Source of the DNA: Oceanobacter sp. 1_MG-2023
Lineage (GTDB): Bacteria; Pseudomonadota; Gammaproteobacteria; Pseudomonadales; Oceanobacteraceae
Assembly: GCF_030689025.1 (NCBI RefSeq)
Contig: NZ_JAUYWA010000010.1
Span: forward strand, 58,403-122,402
Length of the DNA: 64,000 bases
Reading direction: 5' to 3'
The notes beneath the pieces are model-generated. The model had not been told where the DNA came from. It did not search any database and was given only the letters and a program-made list of their open reading frames with translations. The position numbers were made by a program, and so were the translations under genes. Each line of letters begins with the position of its first letter. Position 1 is the first letter of the stretch. Shown here one piece after another: positions 1 to 8,994 of the stretch.

Positions 1-505
1 TGATCGGCGAACCAGTCAGTATCATCTGCATCGCCATCGACTTGCCCACCGCCCGCAACAATCGCTGCGTACCCCCGGCACCAGGCATAATGCCAAGGTT
101 GATTTCCGGTTGTCCGAAGCGCGCGTCTGTGCCGGCAAGAATAATATCGGCGTGCATCGCCAACTCGCAGCCACCGCCCAAACAAAAGCCATTCACGGCG
201 GCAACCAGCGGCTTGGGGAAACGGCTAATCCGCTGCCAGTGCTGCTGGCGAGGGTCATTCAGAATACCGACCAAATCCCGCTCGGCCATTTCCTTGATAT
301 CGGCTCCGGCCGCAAAGGCCTTGCGGTTACCGGTGAGAACCAGCACTCGAATGTCGTCCGTGATTTCTGCCAGATCCATGACCGCTGACAACTCACCCAG
401 CATGGCGGTGGTCAGGGAATTGAGTGCCTCAGGGCGATTCAGCTCAATCAGCTGAACTCCTGCACTGACCTTATGCACGACCAGTGTCGCGTAGCGTTTT
501 GTCAT
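1..505 (-). CDS. paaF: 2,3-dehydroadipyl-CoA hydratase PaaF, 3' end outside the window
   Basis: Crotonase-fold enoyl-CoA hydratase of phenylacetate catabolism, adding water to 2,3-dehydroadipyl-CoA. I translated the minus strand from the ATG at 505; 168 codons are visible and the frame runs off the left edge. Visible family features are an early N-R-P-E-A-L-N block, the A-A-G-A-D-I oxyanion-hole loop near residue 67, G-G-G-C-E-L near residue 111, and the I-M-P-G-A-G-G-T-Q-R stretch near residue 140. The two acidic catalytic positions of hydratases lie where expected. It is divergent from paaN across a 446-bp AT-rich gap, so both probably share a PaaX-controlled regulatory region. PaaG or another hydratase is possible, but the overall sequence resembles E. 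coli PaaF most closely. Confidence 0.85.
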   Translation of the reverse strand, partial: MTKRYATLVVHKVSAGVQLIELNRPEALNSLTTAMLGELSAVMDLAEITDDIRVLVLTGNRKAFAAGADIKEMAERDLVGILNDPRQQHWQRISRFPKPLVAAVNGFCLGGGCELAMHADIILAGTDARFGQPEINLGIMPGAGGTQRLLRAVGKSMAMQMILTGSPI

Positions 506-951
506 CTGAGTAACCTGTCCGATTTTGTTTTTATAGCGTTTCGGCAATGACTTAAGGAGCAGACGTTTTCGTTCCAATTCGCTCCAGAACCCTGACAGCG
601 TCAGCCTTGAAGCAAGGAGCGGATTTGTTTGGCCTGCATCAATACCTATCAATGCTGCCCAAAATTAAGATACAAAACAATTTTTTATTTTTTATTTTAT
701 GTATCGAATTTAGATTTTACATGGAAAAACCCTCTGAAAAATCAATAGACGCGAGCATTTTTCGATTAAAAACCAATATTTTTCAAATAGATAGAAAATA
801 AAATGGATTCAAATACATCATTTCAAGACAATCCAAACAACACCAACAGATGCCGTTTCAATCAACAACGACCTATGATTTGATACAGTAAATAACAAAT
901 AATAGATATTTTAGTGTCTTTAAAACAAAAATACTCATTAATGGAGTTGTT
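506..951. promoter_or_regulatory. AT-rich divergent promoter region between paaF and paaN
   Basis: This 446-bp gap is markedly richer in A/T than its neighbours (especially about 665-945) and separates two divergent phenylacetate genes. No convincing coding frame is present; the open frames have atypical composition. The divergent arrangement and the paaX repressor downstream suggest promoters and a PaaX operator lie here, but I could not pin a site with confidence. Confidence 0.5.
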
Positions 952-2664
952 ATGTCGCCTGATGCCATGACGAACTGCCAGACCACGCTCTGGTTTTCCC
1001 GCTACTCGCCCCTGCTGGATCAGGCCATCAAGGCGATTCATCAGCGCGGTTACTGGGCTCCTTTCCCGGAACATCCCAAAGCGTACCCGGCGGAATCACT
1101 GGCCAGCGCGGCAGCAGAATTCCAGACCTTGCTCGGACAGCCGTTCAAGCTGCAAGGAGTAGAGGAGATTGGACGAGCGGGCCAGGAGCAATCCCCCTAC
1201 GGCTTCGCCCTTGGTATCCACTATCCGCAGTACGACCCAGATACGTTACTGGCAACCCAGCAATCACTGATTGGTGGCTGGCGCGATGCCGGGCCACACG
1301 CCAGGGTGGCGGTCGCTATGGAAGCCATTCACCGGTTAAATACACTCAGTCCGCTAATGGCTCAGGCGGTACAACACACCACTGGACAATCCGCCAATAT
1401 GGCATTCCAGGCCGGTGGCCCCCACGCCCAGGACAGGGCTGTAGAAGCCGTTGCCTATAGCTGGGATGCCATGATGGAGATACCACAATCCGTCTTATGG
1501 CAAAAACCCATGGGCAAACGTGGTCAACTCTCATTGACTAAACATTGGCATATCGTGCCTCGGGGAATATCACTCAGCATCGCCTGTTGCACCTTCCCGA
1601 CCTGGAATACCTACCCCGGATTGTTTGCCAGTCTGGTGACGGGCAATCCGGTAGTCATAAAACCCCACCCGGATTCGATTCTGCCGCTGGCACTGACCGT
1701 CAGAGTACTGCAAGAGGTGCTTACCGAAGCCGGATACGATCCGCGCCTGGTAATGCTCGCGGTCGACACTCGAGCAGCCCCACTGGCGGCCCGACTGGCA
1801 ACCGATCCACGGGTGCGGCTGATTGATTTCACCGGCTCAAGCCACTTTGGCAACTGGCTGGAACAGCATGCTCACCAGGCGGAAGTGTTTACCGAAAAAG
1901 CCGGGCTCAACACCGTGATTATTGACAGCATGACGGACATCACTGCAGTTGCTGGCAATCTCGGTTTCTCACTCAGTCTCTACTCTGGGCAAATGTGCAC
2001 CTCTCCCCAAGTCATTTATATTCCTGCCAGCGGCGTGACGGCAGAAGACGAATGCTGGTCATTTGAGCAGGTAGCGGATGCATTGGTCAGCAGTATTACC
2101 CAATGGATCGCCGATCCGGCACAGGCGTGCGGCTTCCTCGGCGCAATTCAAAGTGAAGACACCTTGGTCAGAATTCAGCAATGCCGGGAAGCGATCACAG
2201 GACGGGGCAGCGTATTACTCGATAGCAAAAGCCTGATTCATCCAGATTTTCCCGCAGCTCGCGTACAAACGCCACTGCTGCTCGCTCTGGCAAGCCAGGA
2301 TCAGGACCTGTATGGCAAAGAACAGTTTGGCCCGATTGCGTATCTGGTTCGTACCCGCGACACCGCAGAATCCCTGTCACTGGCACGCCAGACCTTGTCA
2401 GCTCAAGGCGCGATTGCACTGGCTATCTACACCACCCGCGACGATGTGCTGGCGCAGGCAGAAAATCTGGCTCAGGACGTCGCAGTCTCGTTATCCATCA
2501 ACCTGGATGGCAGTTTTTATATGAACCAGTCCGCCACATTCAGTGATTTTCATGGCTCTGGTGGCAACCCGGCAGCCAACACTTCTCTCACCGACAGAGG
2601 GTTTGTCAGTCGTCGCTTTGTCGTGATACAAAGCCGTCGTCCAGCGACCGCCGCCACTGACTGA
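952..2664 (+). CDS. paaN: phenylacetic acid degradation protein PaaN (aldehyde dehydrogenase superfamily)
   Basis: A 570-residue member of the PaaN family, an aldehyde-dehydrogenase-fold protein found in phenylacetyl-CoA catabolic clusters. By analogy with the PaaZ dehydrogenase it is thought to act on the ring-opened semialdehyde. The N-terminal 150 residues are PaaN-specific. The dehydrogenase-like core follows, with a cofactor-loop region near residue 300 (D-F-T-G-S-S), an E-K-A-G segment near 322 and a catalytic-Cys-type S-G-Q-M-C-T-S block near 350. The ATG at 952 has a good GGAG ribosome site. paaY follows after 15 bases, so they are probably one transcript. No separate hydratase (MaoC) domain is present, unlike E. 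coli PaaZ; this makes it the shorter PaaN form. Confidence 0.88.
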   Translation: MSPDAMTNCQTTLWFSRYSPLLDQAIKAIHQRGYWAPFPEHPKAYPAESLASAAAEFQTLLGQPFKLQGVEEIGRAGQEQSPYGFALGIHYPQYDPDTLLATQQSLIGGWRDAGPHARVAVAMEAIHRLNTLSPLMAQAVQHTTGQSANMAFQAGGPHAQDRAVEAVAYSWDAMMEIPQSVLWQKPMGKRGQLSLTKHWHIVPRGISLSIACCTFPTWNTYPGLFASLVTGNPVVIKPHPDSILPLALTVRVLQEVLTEAGYDPRLVMLAVDTRAAPLAARLATDPRVRLIDFTGSSHFGNWLEQHAHQAEVFTEKAGLNTVIIDSMTDITAVAGNLGFSLSLYSGQMCTSPQVIYIPASGVTAEDECWSFEQVADALVSSITQWIADPAQACGFLGAIQSEDTLVRIQQCREAITGRGSVLLDSKSLIHPDFPAARVQTPLLLALASQDQDLYGKEQFGPIAYLVRTRDTAESLSLARQTLSAQGAIALAIYTTRDDVLAQAENLAQDVAVSLSINLDGSFYMNQSATFSDFHGSGGNPAANTSLTDRGFVSRRFVVIQSRRPATAATD

Positions 2665-2679
2665 TCAGGAGAACTTTAT

Positions 2680-3267
2680 ATGCCTTGTTACAAAATCGAT
2701 GGCGTGACACCAGTGGTTCATCCCAGTGCCTATGTCCACCCAACTGCCGTACTGATTGGCGATGTGATCATCGGAGCACAATGCTACATTGGCCCGGCCG
2801 CCAGTCTGCGTGGTGATTTCGGCCGCATCGTTATGGAAGACGGTGCCAACATCCAGGATACCTGTGTGGTACATGGTTTCCCGCAAAGCAGCACGATTAT
2901 TCGCCGCCATGGCCATATCGGTCACGGCGCAGTGCTTCACGGTTGCATTATCGGTGAAGATACCCTGATTGGCATGAATGCCGTCGTGATGGATGGTGCC
3001 GATATCGGTGCCGAATCAATCGTCTCAGCCTCCTCCTTCATCAAAAACCGTTTTACCTGCCCTCCGCGTTCCATGGTGATGGGCACGCCTGGGGTTATCA
3101 AACGTCAAGTCACGGATGATGAATTACACTGGAAACAGCTCGGCACGCAACAATATATCGAGCTGTCACGCCGCTGTTTGGAAAGCCTGGTAGAGTGCTC
3201 GCCACTCAATGCCGAAGAGCCAGGTCGCCAAGGGGTCGTTGATACCGGCCACCGGCCAAAAATATAA
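2680..3267 (+). CDS. paaY: PaaY, left-handed beta-helix thioesterase/carbonic-anhydrase-like protein
   Basis: A 195-residue hexapeptide-repeat protein of the gamma-carbonic-anhydrase fold. PaaY in other bacteria is a thioesterase that removes dead-end CoA adducts formed when phenylacetate breakdown stalls. The sequence shows successive I-G/V-H-P hexapeptide turns through about residue 130 and the conserved metal-ligand histidines in the V-V-H-G and H-G-H-I-G-H-G segments (roughly residues 67-83). A helical C-terminal tail holds the trimer. The start has an AGGAGAA site eight bases upstream. It sits directly behind paaN and ahead of paaX, the usual order of regulatory and accessory genes in paa clusters. 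Confidence 0.9.
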   Translation: MPCYKIDGVTPVVHPSAYVHPTAVLIGDVIIGAQCYIGPAASLRGDFGRIVMEDGANIQDTCVVHGFPQSSTIIRRHGHIGHGAVLHGCIIGEDTLIGMNAVVMDGADIGAESIVSASSFIKNRFTCPPRSMVMGTPGVIKRQVTDDELHWKQLGTQQYIELSRRCLESLVECSPLNAEEPGRQGVVDTGHRPKI

Positions 3268-3550
3268 CCCTGCCCATTCGCTACTGTTCAGTTGGATAAT
3301 AGATGCCAACCTTCCGGGCTGGTAATCTTGACTGCTGTCGCGCTACTACCATGAAGTCAGTCACTGCAAAACCCAGACAGGCTATGTAGAATTTTCCAGA
3401 TGCCAAGCTGTAAACATGACTCCAGGATACCAGCTCATAGACCGTTCTCAATTATTGTCTCCTCATACCCGCTGCTACTCGGAAACACCTTTTCAGACCC
3501 TGTTAAACTGCCAATTGGTGCCCTCGATCTTCGACCGGAATTTCTTGAAT

Positions 3551-4504
3551 ATGAAGTCATTGAACACACTGGATGCGGTGATAAAGCGCTTCCAGAGCCA
3601 AACACCTATGCGTGCAACCTCACTGGTAATCACGATTTATGGCGATGCGATTGAACCACACGGAGGGACGGTCTGGCTGGGTAGCCTGATCAAACTGCTA
3701 GAGCCTATCGGGATCAACGAACGCCTGATGCGTACCACTATTTTTCGTCTAACCCAGGACGGCTGGCTAATGAGTGACAAGGTGGGCCGGCGTAGCTACT
3801 ACAGCCTGACTGATCCAGGCCGACGCAAGTTCAAAAAAGCGTTTCGCCGCGTATACAGTTCAAAGTCCGCCGCCTGGGACGGCTCTTGGTCACTGATTCT
3901 CACTCAGCAGCTCAGCCCTGAGCAGCGCAAGCAATTGCTGGATGAACTTGAATGGCAAGGATTTGGTGTGTTGTCACCTGGTTTGCTAGGCAGCCCCAGA
4001 GCTAACTCTGCGGAAGTCAACTCCGCGCTTTCGCTGCTGGAACTCAGCGACAAGGTCGTGCTGTTTGAAACCTCTGCCAAGGAAGAGCTGCTAACAGGGA
4101 AACCAATCCGGATGCTGGTACGCGACAGCTGGGGCCTGCCTGAGCTAGGAGCCCGCTATCAAGACTTTATCGATCTGTTCAGGCCAATGTGGCAGGAGTT
4201 GAACGACAATAAGGAACGAGATCAACAGGCCTGTTTTTTGGCGCGCATACTGCTGATTCATGAATACCGCAAACTGGTATTGCGAGACCCTCTGTTACCA
4301 GAAGAACTGCTGCCCGGCGACTGGGAAGGCCGCGCCGCCAGACAGCTGTGCCGCAACATTTACCGCAGCCTGACTCCCCATGCAGAGCAATGGATCGCTG
4401 AACAACTGGAAACCGCTGAAGGGCCATTGCCAGCAGCATCGGCTTCTTTTTATCAGCGTTTTGATGGCCTGAAGCCGCAGACACCAAGGCTGATGACCAC
4501 CTAG
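3551..4504 (+). CDS. paaX: phenylacetate-responsive transcriptional repressor PaaX
   Basis: A 317-residue PaaX-family repressor that binds paa promoters and is released by phenylacetyl-CoA. The N-terminal winged helix covers about residues 5-90, including the W-L-G-S-L and R-L-M-R-T-T-I-F-R-L blocks that match E. coli PaaX. The middle ligand domain starts near the W-D-G-S-W-S-L motif, and the C-terminal domain follows. The frame is open further upstream, to 3416, but homology begins at the ATG at 3551, so I chose that start even though its ribosome site is weak. It lies 283 bases downstream of paaY and may have its own promoter. Confidence 0.9.
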   Translation: MKSLNTLDAVIKRFQSQTPMRATSLVITIYGDAIEPHGGTVWLGSLIKLLEPIGINERLMRTTIFRLTQDGWLMSDKVGRRSYYSLTDPGRRKFKKAFRRVYSSKSAAWDGSWSLILTQQLSPEQRKQLLDELEWQGFGVLSPGLLGSPRANSAEVNSALSLLELSDKVVLFETSAKEELLTGKPIRMLVRDSWGLPELGARYQDFIDLFRPMWQELNDNKERDQQACFLARILLIHEYRKLVLRDPLLPEELLPGDWEGRAARQLCRNIYRSLTPHAEQWIAEQLETAEGPLPAASASFYQRFDGLKPQTPRLMTT

Positions 4505-4630
4505 TTGGCCCTGCCAAAGAATAAATACAGCAGCCAACTTGAACACCTAAAACTACCCATCAGGATATATACCTCTGGCATGCTGTAGCCCGCACAATAG
4601 GGTCTGTTTTTATGATCCGGAGACTGTGCC

Positions 4631-6139
4631 ATGAGCGAGAACCTGACAAGCCCGACCTGCTGTGCCGACTGGACCGCCAAAGCCAGCGAGATCACAATCC
4701 CGGCGTACGCCTGGGTCAATGGCAAACCAGCGGCCGCGCTCAGCGGCGCGACTCAGCCCTGTTTCAACCCGGCGACCGGTACCATACTGGCCGAGCTGCC
4801 GGATAACGCCCCGGAAGATGCCGATGCCGCCGTTCGCATCGCTCGCCAAGCCTTTAACAGTGGCACCTGGTCTGCCATGGCTCCCAGCGATCGCAAACGC
4901 ATCATGGTGCGTTGGGCGGACTTGATTGAACAGCACCGGGAAGAAATCGCGCTGCTGGAAACCCTCGATGTCGGCAAACCCATCAGCGACACCCTGAACA
5001 TAGATGTACCCGGCGCGGTAAATACCATCCGCTGGACAGCAGAAGCCATCGACAAGGTATACGGAGAAATCGCCCCTACCGCGCCTGGCACTCTGGCGCT
5101 GGTACAGCGTTTACCTCTGGGAGTAGTGCTGGCGATTGTGCCGTGGAATTTCCCGCTCTCGACCACCGCCTGGAAACTGGCCCCGGCATTGGCTGCCGGC
5201 AACTCGGTGATTCTCAAACCCGACCCCAAAACCCCGCTGACAGCCCTGAAACTGGCGCAACTGGCGACGGAAGCCGGTTTGCCCGACGGCGTACTCAATG
5301 TATTGCCCGGCGATGGCATCAACCTTGGCAAACACCTGTCCTTGCATCCGGATATCGATGGCCAGACATTCACCGGCAGCACCGCCGTTGGCAAACTACT
5401 GATGCAGTACGCTGGCCAAAGCAACCTGAAACGCACCTTTCTGGAATTGGGCGGCAAAAGCGCCAACATCGTCTTTGCCGATGCCGACCTCGACAAAGCC
5501 GCGTTATGGGCTGCCGTCGCCGGATTTTACAACTGCGGCCAGACCTGCACCGCCGGGACACGCTTGCTGATTCAGCAATCGATCTACGATGACTTTATCG
5601 AACGGATGATGGCACACAGCCAGTGCTGGACTCCGGGCAACCCCCTCGACCCCGACACCCGCATGGGTGCCGTCATCGACCAGAACCAGATCAACACCAT
5701 CCAGCAATACATTCAGATTGGCCAGCAAGAAGGCGCACGGCTGGTACTGGGAGGCGAGTCCGCCACCAACACCGGCCTGGGTGGCTGCTTCCATCAAGCG
5801 ACCCTGTTTGCCGATGTCGACAACCGCATGACCATTGCCCAGGAAGAAATCTTTGGCCCAGTGGTATCGGCTATCCCCTTTAGCGATGCCGCTGACGCCA
5901 TCCGTATAGCCAACGACTCCCGCTATGGTCTGGCCGGTGCCGTCTGGAGTCAGAACATCAGCACCGCGCTCACGGTTGCCAACGGTGTCCGTACCGGCAC
6001 CATGGGAGTGAACAACTACTTTGGTGGCGATATTACCGTGCCCTTCGGTGGCTTTGGTGAATCCGGCAATGGCCGCGATAAATCCCTGCACGCCCTGAAT
6101 GACTACAGCGAACTAAAAACCACCTGGATCGAGTATTGA
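4631..6139 (+). CDS. puuC: gamma-glutamyl-gamma-aminobutyraldehyde dehydrogenase PuuC
   Basis: A 502-residue NAD(P)-dependent aldehyde dehydrogenase that oxidises gamma-glutamyl-gamma-aminobutyraldehyde in the gamma-glutamylated putrescine pathway. Visible features are the P-W-N-F-P block near residue 172, the F-T-G-S-T cofactor loop near 250, the catalytic glutamate in L-E-L-G-G-K near 273 and the nucleophile in G-Q-T-C near 305. The C-terminal G-N-G-R-D-K-S-L-H-A-L segment is nearly identical to E. coli PuuC. A GGAG site lies ten bases upstream. It sits alone between paaX and a convergent amidohydrolase, physically separate from the puuA/pot genes at 13-24 kb but functionally part of the same pathway. 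Confidence 0.88.
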   Translation: MSENLTSPTCCADWTAKASEITIPAYAWVNGKPAAALSGATQPCFNPATGTILAELPDNAPEDADAAVRIARQAFNSGTWSAMAPSDRKRIMVRWADLIEQHREEIALLETLDVGKPISDTLNIDVPGAVNTIRWTAEAIDKVYGEIAPTAPGTLALVQRLPLGVVLAIVPWNFPLSTTAWKLAPALAAGNSVILKPDPKTPLTALKLAQLATEAGLPDGVLNVLPGDGINLGKHLSLHPDIDGQTFTGSTAVGKLLMQYAGQSNLKRTFLELGGKSANIVFADADLDKAALWAAVAGFYNCGQTCTAGTRLLIQQSIYDDFIERMMAHSQCWTPGNPLDPDTRMGAVIDQNQINTIQQYIQIGQQEGARLVLGGESATNTGLGGCFHQATLFADVDNRMTIAQEEIFGPVVSAIPFSDAADAIRIANDSRYGLAGAVWSQNISTALTVANGVRTGTMGVNNYFGGDITVPFGGFGESGNGRDKSLHALNDYSELKTTWIEY

Positions 6140-6261
6140 TGCTTATCGCGATCACGTTTGGCTGAGCGCCGATAACCGTACTCTCGATAATCGTACTCTC
6201 CATAACATCCCTCCTGTGGCATACAGAGCCTGTATGACATGCGAGGGGCCATCCAGGCTCG

Positions 6262-7143
6262 CTACTTCATATAACCCAGCAGCCTGGCGGCATTTTCTTT
6301 CATGATCAGCGGCCGCACTTCTTCCTTGATATCAAGCTTCTCAAAATCCCGAATCCAGCGATCAGGCGTAATAACCGGCCAATCGGAGCCAAACAGCATC
6401 TTGTGCTTCAGGATACTGTTGGCGTATTGAACAAAGATGGGCTGAAAATACTTCGGCGACCAACCCGACATATCAATGTACACATTCGGCTTATGAGTCG
6501 CGACAGATAACTGCTCGTCCAGCCAGGGGAATGCCGGATGCGCTGCCACAATGGGCATATCCGGAAAATCCGCCGCCACATCATCCAGCAACATCGGGTT
6601 GGAGTACTTCAGCCGCATATTCATACCACCACGAGCACCGGCTCCGACCCCGGTCTGACCGGTGTGAAACAGCGCTACGGCACCTTCTTCCGCAATGGCT
6701 TCATACAGCACATAGGCCGAACGGTCGTTAGGGTAAAAACCCTGCATCGTGGGATGAAATTTAAACCCCTTCACACCAAACTCACGCACCAGTCGGCGAG
6801 CCTCCCGTGCTCCCATACGGCCCTTGGCCGGGTCGATTGATGCAAAAGGTATCAGGATATCGCTGTTTTCCGCACAAATCGCCGCGACTTCTTCATTGTC
6901 GTAACGCTTGAAGCCAGTCTCACGCTCAGCATCCACCGGAAAAATCACCGCTGCGATTTTTTTATCACGGTAATAATCAGCCGTATCCTGCACCGTTGGC
7001 ATCATATTGTGGCCAGCCGGATTCTTGAAATACTTGGCGAAGTCTTCCTGAAACTGATAGTAGCCATCATCCCGGTCACAGCTGCAGGGCTCTTCTGCAT
7101 GGGTATGGAAGTCGATAGCAATAATGTCGTCGATGTTCATCAT
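6262..7143 (-). CDS. amidohydrolase family protein (TIM-barrel metal-dependent hydrolase)
   Basis: A 293-residue amidohydrolase-2 family enzyme. It opens with the metal-binding D-F-H-T-H-A motif at residues 10-15. It carries an F-H-P-T segment near 130, an A-A-H-P-A-F-P-W block near 206 and the terminal G-S-D-W-P aspartate near 254, the usual ligand set for this fold. Relatives include decarboxylases and ring- or side-chain-cleaving hydrolases in aromatic pathways, but the substrate cannot be read from the sequence. Two adjacent ATG codons (7143 and 7140) follow an AGGGGA site; either could be used. The frame is open to 7254 but would run through the palindrome at 7200-7235. Confidence 0.8.
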   Translation of the reverse strand: MMNIDDIIAIDFHTHAEEPCSCDRDDGYYQFQEDFAKYFKNPAGHNMMPTVQDTADYYRDKKIAAVIFPVDAERETGFKRYDNEEVAAICAENSDILIPFASIDPAKGRMGAREARRLVREFGVKGFKFHPTMQGFYPNDRSAYVLYEAIAEEGAVALFHTGQTGVGAGARGGMNMRLKYSNPMLLDDVAADFPDMPIVAAHPAFPWLDEQLSVATHKPNVYIDMSGWSPKYFQPIFVQYANSILKHKMLFGSDWPVITPDRWIRDFEKLDIKEEVRPLIMKENAARLLGYMK

Positions 7144-7199
7144 GGTGTCCCCTGTTATCCAATCTCGGGTGATATTGTTGTTATATGCACCGGTAGCGC

Positions 7200-7235
7200 G
7201 GTTACAGCGAAGCCAGGTTCGGCTTCGCTGTAACC
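7200..7235. repeat. perfect 15-bp inverted repeat upstream of the amidohydrolase gene
   Basis: GGTTACAGCGAAGCC (7200-7214) and its exact complement (7221-7235) are separated by six bases. No T-run follows on either strand, so it is not an obvious terminator. It lies about 57 bases upstream of the amidohydrolase start and could be an operator, an mRNA 5' hairpin or a short dispersed palindromic element. Confidence 0.8.
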
Positions 7236-7378
7236 TGCCAGATACTCTACACACTCAACAACAGAAGAACCACAACTGTTTAACACACAAACAATTATTT
7301 TCTACTACGAAAAAAGCCGTCAGCAACGGTATGGTCACTTTCAATACGCCGGAAAACCCTGCTCCTGCACAGCCCAAG

Positions 7379-7843
7379 TCAGCCTGAACCCTCGGCCGCC
7401 ATCGGCTTTTTGGTGGCTGTCGAGAGCCTTAGACCATCGCGGATATTGAACCCCATCAAGGTCAGGTTCACGGCTCCGGCCAACAGCTCCAGCGCCTGTA
7501 CGGTATAGAAAGTGCTACCAAAATCCCCTGCCGCAGCCAGTGAGCGCAAGTAAATCGCTGCTGGGATCAGGATAAAAACACCATTCAGTGCCACAAACCG
7601 CATGCGCTTTTTCTTGCGGCCAATCAGTCCACTGCTGCGGGTTCCAGCCAGTTTGGCCCCACTGATACCAGTCACAGCCATCGCCAGTACCAGTAACCAG
7701 ATCGCATAAAAAATGGCATTTTTAACCTGATAAATAAGATCCGGATCGCCGATCAGCTCGACCACAATCGTGCTGCCCCAAAAAGTAACGATCAGAGCCA
7801 TGGCCAGTCTGGCAAACCAGATATGTGCTTGTTGAAGTTTCAT
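7379..7843 (-). CDS. small integral membrane protein, function unknown
   Basis: A 154-residue protein with four evident hydrophobic segments (about residues 8-32, 42-63, 84-101 and 112-136) and a short basic loop of R-K-K-K-R between the second and third. I do not recognise a named family. The start at 7843 has a GAGGTGATT ribosome site; the open frame further upstream overlaps the cytochrome c' gene and was not chosen. It starts seven bases after the stop of the cytochrome c' gene, so the two are probably cotranscribed. A role in membrane redox or heme chemistry is suggested only by this neighbourhood. Confidence 0.75.
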   Translation of the reverse strand: MKLQQAHIWFARLAMALIVTFWGSTIVVELIGDPDLIYQVKNAIFYAIWLLVLAMAVTGISGAKLAGTRSSGLIGRKKKRMRFVALNGVFILIPAAIYLRSLAAAGDFGSTFYTVQALELLAGAVNLTLMGFNIRDGLRLSTATKKPMAAEGSG

Positions 7844-7850
7844 AATCACC

Positions 7851-8264
7851 TCACCATAAAGAACGATATTTGCGATGGCAGGAACGACAGGCCGATGATA
7901 TCTGGTCCAGCGCATCCTCATTGGATACCTCTGCCACTGCCGCAGCAGCGATGTCTCGATACGCCATTTGCCAGCTCATCATATCCCGCTCGAATGCATC
8001 CCAATGCCGCCACACCGCTTTCCGGCTTCTACCCTCTCCCGAGGACTCTGGCGGGAACAGCGTCAGTAACCGCTGTATCTGTTGATCCAGCTTCAGCGCC
8101 GTGGTTTCGACCTCAGACCAGTGCTCGTCATCCACTGATTGCTCCAGATAATCCGTCTGCTCTTCAATCTCTTCAAACAGTTGCTGGCGCTGCTCCACCG
8201 CAGGGTGCTCGGCATAAGTAGCAGCAGATGCAGCCAGCAATAACAATACGATCAGGTGTTTCAT
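7851..8264 (-). CDS. cytochrome c' family periplasmic heme protein
   Basis: A 137-residue exported protein. A signal peptide (about residues 1-18, ending A-T-Y-A) is followed by a helical bundle and a single C-R-S-C-H heme-attachment motif close to the C-terminus, the arrangement typical of class II cytochromes c. Such proteins bind heme c with an open distal site and are linked to NO or O2 binding or to electron transfer with a partner cytochrome b. The gene is divergent from the cytochrome b561 gene at 8371, across a 106-bp region holding a 12-bp palindrome. Cytochrome c'/b561 pairing is common, so the two products may be redox partners. Confidence 0.85.
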   Translation of the reverse strand: MKHLIVLLLLAASAATYAEHPAVEQRQQLFEEIEEQTDYLEQSVDDEHWSEVETTALKLDQQIQRLLTLFPPESSGEGRSRKAVWRHWDAFERDMMSWQMAYRDIAAAAVAEVSNEDALDQISSACRSCHRKYRSLW

Positions 8265-8319
8265 AAGTGAGTCCTCGTGGTTTGCCTATGACGTGACTTA
8301 TGGTATTTTGCAAATGCAA

Positions 8320-8331
8320 CTATTGCAATAG
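8320..8331. promoter_or_regulatory. palindrome CTATTGCAATAG, candidate operator
   Basis: A perfect 12-bp palindrome in the divergent promoter between cytochrome c' and cytochrome b561, surrounded by further TTGCAA/GCAA repeats from about 8308 to 8335. The MarR-type regulator encoded at 8991, in the b561 transcription unit, is an obvious candidate binder. That assignment is inference. Confidence 0.45.
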
Positions 8332-8370
8332 CAACTGTTAGAACAGGAACTACCAGGGAGGTCATCCTTT

Positions 8371-8994
8371 ATGCGAATCTGGGATTTGCCCGTGCGTCTC
8401 TATCATTGGTTACAGGCGGGCCTGGTCATCACCTTGCTGATCACCGGCTGGACTGGCAGAGGCTCAGCCGGGCTGCACCAACTGGCTGGCTACGCCTTAT
8501 TGATCTTGTGGCTCTGGCGAGTCCAATGGGGTTTATGGGGTAGCAGCAACACACGTTTCGGCCAGTTAATCAGCACCATTCAACGCTTGCCTGGCTACCT
8601 GCAAGGACGAGCCAGCAGCATACCGGGGCACAACCCTCTGGGTGCCATCATGGTGCTGGCCTTACTGCTGTTACTGGCTGGCCAGATAATTTCTGGGCTG
8701 GTCGGCTCAGAGCTATTCAACGCCGACGCCAGCAGAACCGCCGCTCGCTGGGCGATATTCATCCACACACAATTGGCGATACTGATCACCATTGCCGTGA
8801 GTTTGCATGTGCTGGCTGTGTGCTGGCATGAATACAAAGGTGAACGCCTGACTCAGGCAATGATCACCGGCATCCGCGATATCCGTGGACAACCACCGCG
8901 TTTGCAGAGCAAGCGCCTTGCCGCCGGGTTACTATTCATCAGTATCAGTATGTCCGTTGGCTACCTGGCCATTTCGATGAGAGTGTTTATATGA
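8371..8994 (+). CDS. cytochrome b561-family di-heme membrane protein
   Basis: A 207-residue integral membrane cytochrome b. It begins with the family signature W-D-L-P-V-R-L-Y-H-W (heme-ligand histidine near residue 12) and has four to five transmembrane segments. Further histidines fit heme ligation: L-H-Q-L-A-G-Y near 36, I-H-T-Q near 130 and L-H-V-L near 145. It would shuttle electrons between the quinone pool and a periplasmic acceptor, plausibly the adjacent cytochrome c'. It overlaps the following MarR gene by four bases (ATGA), so they form one operon. Confidence 0.85.
   Translation: MRIWDLPVRLYHWLQAGLVITLLITGWTGRGSAGLHQLAGYALLILWLWRVQWGLWGSSNTRFGQLISTIQRLPGYLQGRASSIPGHNPLGAIMVLALLLLLAGQIISGLVGSELFNADASRTAARWAIFIHTQLAILITIAVSLHVLAVCWHEYKGERLTQAMITGIRDIRGQPPRLQSKRLAAGLLFISISMSVGYLAISMRVFI

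Noticed and set aside
607..801. 64-codon open frame in the paaF-paaN gap
   Set aside because: AT-rich region with atypical composition, no ribosome site and no family resemblance; treated as regulatory sequence.
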